A stretch of DNA of 6,434 nt, taken from positions 1 through 6,434 of the forward strand of contig SKNE01000025.1 of the NCBI GenBank assembly GCA_007120675.1, written 5' to 3'. Shown here piece after piece: positions 1 through 4,319 of this stretch. Under the pieces are notes generated by a model, which saw nothing but the letters and a program-made list of their open reading frames with translations, had not been told where the DNA came from and ran no database searches. The stretch comes from Bacteroidales bacterium (GTDB lineage Bacteria; Bacteroidota; Bacteroidia; Bacteroidales; UBA7960). Position 1 is the first letter of the stretch. Every line of letters starts with the position of its first letter. The position numbers and the translations under genes are program-made.

Positions 1-1494
1 CGGAATCAGCTCATAGCTGGCCTTCAGAAACTGGTTGGCATCCTTCTTAAAGCCATTGTTGTCATAATAACGGTGCCGTATGTCCGTATTCAAGGCGTAG
101 CGCGCCCAGATGATCTCACCAAAATGGTCCCCGTCATACTCGTTGTATCCCCCGCCCAGTGTGAGTTCCAGTCCGGCGTAGTCATTATAGTTCACCGAAT
201 AGGTCAGTCCGTAAAAGTGGTTATCCAGCCAGCGGCGCCTCACCAGGTCGCTCCGGTCGATCTCCTCCTCCCCTATGGTTACCGGGGGCAGGTCGTAGCG
301 GCTGAAGCGTTCGTTTTGGCGGAATTGCTCATAGTAGCCCCGGCCGTATGTATAATGCAGTGCCCCGGTGACCACCAGTCCGTTGCGTACCTGGTGCGTC
401 AGGTGCAGTTGATAGTGATCCTGCTGGTAGTTATCGGTTTCATTGTCGTAAAACTGTACATCTCCCGCTTCATCCACATACATCCCTGCGGGATTGAAGG
501 TGCGGTTTACCCCGAGGGAGTCGGAAGGCACCCCGTACCAGGCCTGGTAGGTTGTTTCCTTCCCGCTGAAAACGACGCCCTTCACCAGGGTATTCCTGCC
601 GTAATAGCCTCCTGAAAGATAAAAGGACCTCAGTCCGGCCGAGGCACGGTCGATATAACCGTCCGATTCAACCATGGAGAGCCGGCCATCAAAGGCCCAT
701 TTTTCATTGATCAGGCCTGTTCCCACGTTGACTGTGTTTTTCAGTGTATTGAAAGCCCCCGCAGCGGAGCTGACCTCGGCATAGGTCTGGTCCCGCAGGG
801 AGGCAGTCCGCAGGTTGATGGTGGCTCCGAACGCTCCCGCTCCGTGGGTGCTCAGTCCCAGTCCCCTTTGCACCTGCAGGTCTTCGACCGACGAAACAAT
901 GTCTGGCATGTTCACCCACCAAACGCCCTGGGATTCGGCATCATTGACAGGTATTCCATTGATTGTCACGTTAATGCGACTTTGATCGCTGCCCCTGATG
1001 CTCATCCATGTATAGCCGATGCCGGTCCCGGCATCGGAGCTGACCGTGAGCGAGGGGGTGTGGCTTAGCAGCATGGGCAGATCTTGTCCCAGGTTGCGCA
1101 TGGCCAGCTCTTCGCGCCCGATATTGGTGTGGGTGACAGGGGCCCTGCCTCCGGCGCGGACAGCGGTCACCACCACTTCCTCTGCCAGGCTGGCACTCCT
1201 GTTCAGGGCCACCTCCAGTTCAATGTCTTCCTGCAGCTCTAAGGTCTCTTTGTGTGTTTCGTAGCCCATGAAAGAGATGAGCAGCGTGTAATGGCCCGGC
1301 TGAAGTCCGTCAATATCGAAGCGACCGTGCCGGTCTGTCAGCACTCCCCGGTAGGTGTCCTCCACCACCACGTGGGCTCCCGGCAGGGTGCTCCCCTCTG
1401 CGCTGTCTGTTACAAGTCCGCTAACAGCATACTGGCCGGCCACGGGCAAGGTCAGCCAATGGCAGACGGCCATGAAAATCAAGATACGGTACAT
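1..1494 (-). CDS. TonB-dependent outer-membrane receptor, TPP-riboswitch controlled, probable thiamine/precursor importer (3' end outside window)
   Basis: The minus-strand frame is open from the ATG at 1494 to the window edge: 498 codons without a stop, so the C-terminal part of the barrel is missing. Residues 1-21 form a signal peptide with an Arg near the start and a hydrophobic core ending PVAGQ. Residues about 22-100 are a carboxypeptidase-regulatory-like beta domain (VSGLVTD, PGAHVVVEDT, GVLTDRHGRFDI, SFMGYET). A TonB-box-like EEVVVTA lies at 105-111. The plug spans about 118-230, with MSIRGSDQSRINVTINGIPV, QGVWWVNMPDI and GAGAFGATINL. After that come beta-barrel strands rich in aromatics. 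The architecture alone does not show the substrate. The TPP riboswitch in the leader does: TPP-controlled receptors of this kind in Bacteroides serve thiamine uptake, so import of thiamine or a precursor is inferred. A PnuT-like inner-membrane transporter or thiamine kinase often follows such receptors; none is visible here. No Shine-Dalgarno is seen. Confidence is high for the family, moderate for the substrate. Confidence 0.93.
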   Translation of the reverse strand, partial: MYRILIFMAVCHWLTLPVAGQYAVSGLVTDSAEGSTLPGAHVVVEDTYRGVLTDRHGRFDIDGLQPGHYTLLISFMGYETHKETLELQEDIELEVALNRSASLAEEVVVTAVRAGGRAPVTHTNIGREELAMRNLGQDLPMLLSHTPSLTVSSDAGTGIGYTWMSIRGSDQSRINVTINGIPVNDAESQGVWWVNMPDIVSSVEDLQVQRGLGLSTHGAGAFGATINLRTASLRDQTYAEVSSAAGAFNTLKNTVNVGTGLINEKWAFDGRLSMVESDGYIDRASAGLRSFYLSGGYYGRNTLVKGVVFSGKETTYQAWYGVPSDSLGVNRTFNPAGMYVDEAGDVQFYDNETDNYQQDHYQLHLTHQVRNGLVVTGALHYTYGRGYYEQFRQNERFSRYDLPPVTIGEEEIDRSDLVRRRWLDNHFYGLTYSVNYNDYAGLELTLGGGYNEYDGDHFGEIIWARYALNTDIRHRYYDNNGFKKDANQFLKASYELIP

Positions 1495-1559
1495 GAATAA
1501 AGATGATTTCTGGTTAAACAATCAACGGCAAATAGGAGTGAAAAGCCGTCATTTGTTTA
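1495..1559 (-). promoter_or_regulatory. Riboswitch leader with putative expression platform
   Basis: This is the leader between the TPP aptamer and the receptor ATG. The minus-strand RNA contains CACUCCUAUUU (1540-1530), which can pair over 11 positions (one G-U) with AAAUAGGGGUG at the 5' edge of the aptamer (1640-1630). That pairing would use up the 5' strands of helices P1 and P2. A short hairpin ACGGC/GCCGU (1549-1545 with 1529-1525) encloses the same segment in its loop. No U-rich terminator tail follows, so a simple intrinsic terminator is not evident. The switching role is inference from pairing by eye. Confidence 0.4.
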
Positions 1560-1640
1560 TGATCCCTCCCTCCGCCGGCATTACCCGGATCAGGTTCTAT
1601 GGGTTTGATCTCAGCCCGTTTGTTTTGGGCACCCCTATTT
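1560..1640 (-). promoter_or_regulatory. TPP riboswitch (THI element)
   Basis: The minus strand shows the conserved TPP aptamer blocks in order: GGGGUGCCC (1635-1627), CUGAGAU (1614-1608), ACCC (1605-1602), then ACCUGAUCCGGGUAAUGCC and GGCG (1595-1573), followed by the purine-rich GGAGGGAGGGA. These are the pyrimidine-sensing and pyrophosphate-sensing arms of the THI box. Helix P1 is poorly defined by eye: the bases flanking the core do not pair well. The aptamer lies 66 nt upstream of the receptor start and on the same strand, so it should repress that gene when TPP is bound. It points away from aroQ and should not control it. Confidence 0.95.
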
Positions 1641-1652
1641 TGGTTTGCACTG

Positions 1653-1660
1653 CAAATATA
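1653..1660 (-). promoter_or_regulatory. -7 box of the riboswitch/receptor promoter
   Basis: The minus strand reads TATATTTG, an exact match to the Bacteroidota -7 consensus TAnnTTTG. Transcription would begin around 1647, a few bases before the first aptamer nucleotides, which is where a riboswitch promoter should sit. No convincing -33 TTTG is seen at the usual spacing of about 19-21 bases. Confidence 0.6.
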
Positions 1661-1676
1661 CTCAATAAATTTCATG

Positions 1677-1684
1677 TAATTTTG
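1677..1684 (+). promoter_or_regulatory. Possible -7 box of aroQ
   Basis: TAATTTTG matches TAnnTTTG and ends four bases before the aroQ ATG. If used, the transcript would start at or very near the start codon and be leaderless or almost so. No good -33 element is seen at normal spacing, so this may be chance in an AT-rich stretch. Confidence 0.35.
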
Positions 1685-1688
1685 TCCC

Positions 1689-2138
1689 ATGAAGATTCTA
1701 ATCATCAACGGGCCCAACCTCAACCTGGTGGGCACGCGTGAGCCAGGCGTTTACGGAAGGCTGTCTTTTGAGGATATCCTGGATGAACTCAGGAGACTGG
1801 AAGCAGGGGTGCAAATTGACTATTACCATAGCAATGTGGAGGGTGAGCTGATCGACCGCATTCAGTCGGCCGATGGCATATACGACGGGGTGATCCTCAA
1901 TGCCGGCGGATACAGCCACACTTCTGTGGCCATCGGCGATGCGGTGGCCGCGGTGCGTGTGCCCGTGGTGGAGGTGCATATGAGCAACATCTTCTCCAGG
2001 GAGGCGTTCCGCCACCACTCCTATATCGCCTCACAATCCGTGGGAAGCATATCCGGATTTGCCGCAGGCAGCTATTACCTGGCCTTGCTGGCCCTGAAGA
2101 ACAGGTCGGAAAACCTTTTCCTGCGGCGAACAAAGTAG
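1689..2138 (+). CDS. aroQ: 3-dehydroquinate dehydratase, type II
   Basis: This encodes a 149-residue protein, the usual length of the small dodecameric type II enzyme. It converts 3-dehydroquinate to 3-dehydroshikimate, the third step of the shikimate pathway to aromatic amino acids, in the cytoplasm. Seen in the sequence are the N-terminal NGPNLNLVGTREPGVYG (residues 7-23), with Asn10/Asn12, the lid Arg17 and the catalytic Tyr22. Further on are HSNVEGELID (47-56), LNAGGYSHTSVAIGDA (70-85) with Asn71 and His77, VEVHMSN (94-100) with the catalytic His97, and FSREAFRHHS with Arg108. All expected active-site residues are present. NAGG replaces the commoner NPGA. The ATG at 1689 is the only start that keeps the N-terminal motif. 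Its last 64 bases overlap the convergent glycosyltransferase. It stands alone here, divergent from the receptor. Confidence 0.97.
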   Translation: MKILIINGPNLNLVGTREPGVYGRLSFEDILDELRRLEAGVQIDYYHSNVEGELIDRIQSADGIYDGVILNAGGYSHTSVAIGDAVAAVRVPVVEVHMSNIFSREAFRHHSYIASQSVGSISGFAAGSYYLALLALKNRSENLFLRRTK

Positions 2139-3115
2139 TCCAGCACGATGCTGCGGCGATACAGCAGGGGGGGCAGCTCTCCATCAACCGCACGGCCCTC
2201 TCTTCGCATGACACTGTATTGCCTGCACAGGGCGGCGTGGGCCCGCCATACGGCCAGGCAATCCGCCGCTTTTCCTTGCAATAAGAAGCTGATGGCCGCC
2301 AGCTGATCCAGCAGCAGCCTGAACGCCATGCGCCTGCGGAAGTGCCGGCGGGGCATGTTTTTGCTCAGCATCCAAAGGCTGTTCCTGAAGTTTAGAAAGG
2401 TTTTCCGGGGACTGCTTGCTGGCAGGGATCCACCCCCCAGGTGATATACCACCGACGCCGGGCAGGCCACGATCCGGTAACCCCTGTTTTGCAGGCGCCA
2501 GCATAGGTCCACCTCCTCCATGTGGGCAAAGAACCGCTCATCGAAGCCGCCAGCTTCCTGAAAAGCCTTTGCCCGGACAAAAAGGGCTGCGCCGCTGGCC
2601 CAGAAGATCTCCTCCACCCCGTCATACTGACCCCGGTCCTCTTCCACGGTATGGAACAACCTCCCCCGGCAGAAGGGATAGCCCAGGTGGTCGAGGTATC
2701 CGCCTGCAGCGCCCGCGTGGTCAAAGCGTCCGGGCTCCTCCAGGGAGACAATCTTTGGCTGAACCGCCCCCACCTCCGGGTGGTCCCTGAGCATCTGCAG
2801 GCATGACGCCGTCCAGCCCCCTTTCACGCTGGCATCAGAGTTCAGGAGGATATAGAAATCTGCCTGCACCTGCTCCAGGGCCCTGTTATAGCCCCCGGCA
2901 TAGCCGTGGTTTTTGTCCAGTGCAATGCAGCGGACAGACGGGAACCGCGACCGCATCATGGCCAGCGACCCATCTCCTGAGGCATTGTCGGCCACGATCA
3001 CCTCCACATCTCCAGGCGTATTGGCCAGGACCTCCGGCAGGAAGCGCTCCAAAAGATGTCTCCCGTTCCAGTTGAGGATTACCAGGGCCGTTTCAGGGGG
3101 GATCAGGGCTGCCAT
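2075..3115 (-). CDS. Glycosyltransferase family 2 (rhamnosyltransferase-like)
   Basis: This encodes 346 residues with a GT-A fold signature. Near the N-terminus is LVILNWNG (11-18). The nucleotide-binding part has VIVADNASGDGS (39-50) and NHGYAGGYNRAL (69-80). LLNSDA (90-95) stands where the DxD-type metal motif lies in this subgroup. The acceptor side carries FWASGAALFVR (171-181), GGFDERFFAHMEEVDLCWRL (189-208) with the acidic HMEEVD, and a VVYHLGGGS motif (222-230). No transmembrane segment is clear; the C-terminal 100 residues are basic and hydrophobic and could touch the membrane. Enzymes of this type add sugars from nucleotide donors to cell-surface glycans; donor and acceptor cannot be told from sequence. 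ATG 3115 precedes the first motif by ten residues. The nearest upstream ATG (3125) is out of frame. The final 20 codons overlap the end of aroQ. No other polysaccharide genes are in view. Confidence 0.93.
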   Translation of the reverse strand: MAALIPPETALVILNWNGRHLLERFLPEVLANTPGDVEVIVADNASGDGSLAMMRSRFPSVRCIALDKNHGYAGGYNRALEQVQADFYILLNSDASVKGGWTASCLQMLRDHPEVGAVQPKIVSLEEPGRFDHAGAAGGYLDHLGYPFCRGRLFHTVEEDRGQYDGVEEIFWASGAALFVRAKAFQEAGGFDERFFAHMEEVDLCWRLQNRGYRIVACPASVVYHLGGGSLPASSPRKTFLNFRNSLWMLSKNMPRRHFRRRMAFRLLLDQLAAISFLLQGKAADCLAVWRAHAALCRQYSVMRREGRAVDGELPPLLYRRSIVLDYFVRRRKRFSDLFFRASKAR

Positions 3116-3186
3116 AGGATGTCATTCAGTGGTGCCGGCTACACGGGGGTGACCGGCAGGTTCCGACGGTGCGCCGCGCTAACACG

Positions 3187-3194
3187 CAAATGTA
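3187..3194 (-). promoter_or_regulatory. Possible -7 box of the glycosyltransferase promoter
   Basis: The minus strand reads TACATTTG, matching TAnnTTTG, about 72 bases upstream of the glycosyltransferase ATG. A TTTC (3216-3213) lies 18 bases further upstream as a weak -33 candidate. The implied leader is about 65 nt. Confidence 0.4.
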
Positions 3195-3220
3195 CAGGAT
3201 TTTTTCTCATTCGAAACACG

Positions 3221-3232
3221 ACCCGGCCGGGT
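3221..3232 (+). repeat. 12-bp perfect palindrome
   Basis: ACCCGGCCGGGT is a perfect palindrome just upstream of the putative glycosyltransferase promoter and about 105 bases before the tRNA. It could be a protein-binding site, but in GC-rich DNA a 12-bp palindrome can be chance. Confidence 0.35.
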
Positions 3233-3290
3233 AATTGTGCCCAGGCCCCCAACAGTGGGCTGGTCAGCGCACCGGCAGGCCCGTTTTTTT

Positions 3291-3321
3291 GTTGTCAGGA
3301 TGCAAATATTTCTTACTTTTG
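3291..3321 (+). promoter_or_regulatory. tRNA-Ser promoter
   Basis: A TTG (3292-3294) lies 19 bases upstream of TACTTTTG (3314-3321), fitting the Bacteroidota sigma-ABfr pattern of a -33 TTG-containing box plus TAnnTTTG at -7. Transcription would begin at or just before the first tRNA base. This is the best complete promoter in the window. Confidence 0.7.
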
Positions 3322-3325
3322 CACC

Positions 3326-3412
3326 GGAGAGATGGCAGAGTGGTCGATTGCGGCGGTCTTGAAAACCGTTGAGGTGTAACAGCCTCCGGGGGTTCGAATC
3401 CCTCTCTCTCCG
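3326..3412 (+). tRNA. tRNA-Ser, anticodon UGA
   Basis: The acceptor stem GGAGAGA (3326-3332) pairs with TCTCTCC (3405-3411), with discriminator G3412. The anticodon stem GCGGT/ACCGT encloses CTTGAAA, giving anticodon TGA, which reads UCN serine codons, chiefly UCA. A long variable arm with GAGG/CCTC marks a class II tRNA. The T arm holds GGTTCGAATC. The 3' CCA is not encoded; the next bases are CAA. The 87-nt length is normal for tRNA-Ser. Confidence 0.97.
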
Positions 3413-3430
3413 CAACCCCCATTAAATTCC

Positions 3431-3459
3431 AAACAGCCACGCAGTGGCTGTTTTTTTTT
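3431..3459 (+). terminator. Rho-independent terminator of tRNA-Ser
   Basis: AAACAGCCAC (3431-3440) pairs with GTGGCTGTTT (3444-3453) around a GCA loop, and the T-run extends to 3459. It lies 18 bases after the tRNA and ends its transcript. Confidence 0.88.
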
Positions 3460-3513
3460 ATGCATTATACCCGGACAAAAGCTTGCTTTTGGAAGGGGAT
3501 GATGCATAAAAAA
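3454..3513. repeat. 60-bp imperfect palindrome (long hairpin)
   Basis: The two halves are symmetric about 3483/3484 with no bulges. The outer arms TTTTTTATGCAT (3454-3465) and ATGCATAAAAAA (3502-3513) are a perfect 12-bp inverted repeat. The stem continues through T-G, A-T, T-A, one A/G mismatch and CCC/GGG. Next comes a three-purine internal loop (GGA opposite GAA), then an inner CAAAAGC/GCTTTTG stem (3476-3482 with 3485-3491). The left arm reuses the T-run of the tRNA terminator. Function is unknown. Confidence 0.75.
3478..3502 (+). repeat. 25-bp direct repeat, copy 1
   Basis: This begins AAAGCTTGCTTTTGG and ends GGGGATGA. It is identical over 25 bases to 3680-3704, an offset of 202 bp. 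It forms the loop and right arm of the 60-bp palindrome. Confidence 0.9.
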
Positions 3514-3586
3514 TCAGGCGATAGCCTGAAAGGAATTTGATGGGAGGTTGACGCTCCCCCAAAACGGGATCAACGAAGTTAATCCC
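3514..3586. repeat. Series of three small hairpins
   Basis: TCAGGC/GCCTGA with a GATA tetraloop (3514-3529), GGGAG/CTCCC (3542-3558), and GGGAT-C-AAC/GTT-A-ATCCC with a GAA loop (3566-3586) follow one another. They lie inside the region bounded by the 25-bp direct repeats. No credible coding frame is present. Confidence 0.6.
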
Positions 3587-3589
3587 AAT

Positions 3590-3665
3590 GGGGTGGACGG
3601 AGGACATCCCCGGAGGGGGTGGACGGAGGACATCCCCGGAGGGGGTGGACGGAGGACATCCCGGC
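3590..3665 (+). repeat. 26-bp tandem repeat, almost three copies
   Basis: The motif GTGGACGGAGGACATCCC recurs with GTGG starting at about 3593, 3619 and 3645, a 26-bp period. The third copy diverges after CATCCC. Across each unit junction CATCCCC-GGA-GGGGGTG folds into a 7-bp hairpin with one T-G (3605-3621 and 3631-3647). The period is not a multiple of three, which argues against a protein repeat. Confidence 0.9.
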
Positions 3666-3679
3666 AGTCATCTCCCGCC

Positions 3680-3704
3680 AAAGCTTGCTTTTGGAAGGGG
3701 ATGA
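3680..3704 (+). repeat. 25-bp direct repeat, copy 2
   Basis: This is identical to 3478-3502. Its left partner differs from that of copy 1 but still pairs: TCATC-T-CCC (3668-3676) with GGGGATGA (3697-3704), and CCAAAG with TTTTGG inside. It closes the structured stretch. The bases 3705-3783 hold nothing recognisable apart from being the A/C-rich upstream region of the OsmC-family gene. Confidence 0.9.
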
Positions 3705-3783
3705 ACAACACCCGTTATTGGATGTTTAGATGCTGTAGACCTGCAAGAGAAGGATAGAAAACAACCCACAAAACCCCCAACCC

Positions 3784-4203
3784 ATGAAACATCACGTAGT
3801 CACCCAATGGAAACACGACATGGTATTCGAGGCCGATGTCAACGGCCACAAGCTCGTAATGGATGCGCCTGAGCCCTCAGGCGGAAAGAACGAAGGACCA
3901 CGCCCCAAGCCCCTGATGCTGGCTGCCCTGGCCGGTTGCACCGGGATGGACGTGGTGGGCATCCTCCGGAAGATGCGCATCAGCTACGATGCCTTCAGCA
4001 TCCACATAGAGGCCGAGACGGCCGAAGACTTCCCCAAACACTACACGAAGATGAAGGTGGTTTACGAGTTCAGCGGAAAGGATCTGCCCAAGGACAAGCT
4101 GGAGCGGGCTGTGGAGTTATCCCGTGAGAAATATTGCGGGGTATCTTACATTTACAAGCAAGCCATGGAGATGGAATACGAGGTGCGGATCAGTGATGAA
4201 TAG
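3784..4203 (+). CDS. OsmC/Ohr-family protein (probable thiol-dependent redox protein)
   Basis: This encodes a 139-residue protein, typical for the family. The N-terminus is the usual beta-sheet (VTQWKHDMVFEADVNGHKLVMD). GPRPKPLMLAALAGCTGMDVVGILRK (residues 38-63) is the hallmark helix with the first conserved Cys52. The second conserved cysteine is Cys118 in REKYCGVSYIYK. Their spacing of 66 equals that of the catalytic pair in E. coli OsmC (59 and 125). Family members reduce organic hydroperoxides through this Cys pair in the cytoplasm. The compact form with GPRP before the helix resembles the less-studied YhfA-like branch, so peroxide reduction is likely but not certain. ATG 3784 is preceded by A/C-rich sequence without a close Shine-Dalgarno. 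It appears to be a single-gene unit, with a terminator 60 bases downstream. Confidence 0.93.
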   Translation: MKHHVVTQWKHDMVFEADVNGHKLVMDAPEPSGGKNEGPRPKPLMLAALAGCTGMDVVGILRKMRISYDAFSIHIEAETAEDFPKHYTKMKVVYEFSGKDLPKDKLERAVELSREKYCGVSYIYKQAMEMEYEVRISDE

Positions 4204-4261
4204 TTGCTGCCGGGACCCGGCAAGCCACACTGCGAAGCACACTTCGCCATGTAAACATCGA

Positions 4262-4298
4262 AAAAGGGGCTGCTCCTAAACCTGGAGCAGCCCCTTTT
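4262..4298. terminator. Bidirectional rho-independent terminator
   Basis: AAAAGGGGCTGCTCC (4262-4276) pairs perfectly over 15 bp with GGAGCAGCCCCTTTT (4284-4298) around a 7-base loop. It ends in T4 on the plus strand and T5 on the minus strand. It lies between the convergent ends of the OsmC-family gene and the second receptor and should stop transcription from both. Confidence 0.9.
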
Positions 4299-4319
4299 CA
4301 ATCTAACAGAAGTAAGTTT

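Noticed and set aside
73..615. Plus-strand 180-codon open frame
   Set aside because: It is antisense to the TPP-regulated receptor, whose 498-codon frame with signal peptide, plug and barrel motifs accounts for this DNA.
1514..1552. 12-codon upstream reading frame (MTAFHSYLPLIV) in the riboswitch leader
   Set aside because: It has a start and a stop but no ribosome-binding site and no sign of selection; a frame this short is expected by chance.
3400..3420. Phage or island attachment site at the tRNA-Ser 3' end
   Set aside because: No second copy of the tRNA 3' end and no integrase is seen in the window.
3179..3507. Minus-strand open frames antisense to tRNA-Ser, giving peptides with RDSNPRRLLHLNGF or GIRTPGGCYTSTVF
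   Set aside because: These are the well-known spurious translations of the strand opposite a tRNA-Ser gene; the tRNA explains the sequence fully.
3454..3704. CRISPR array
   Set aside because: The 26-bp units are contiguous without spacers, and the 25-bp repeat occurs only twice, 202 bp apart; no cas genes are present.
3514..3757. Open frames on both strands through the 26-bp repeat block
   Set aside because: The repeat period is not a multiple of three, the frames are made of repeat and hairpin sequence, the encoded peptides are low-complexity, and no start context is credible.
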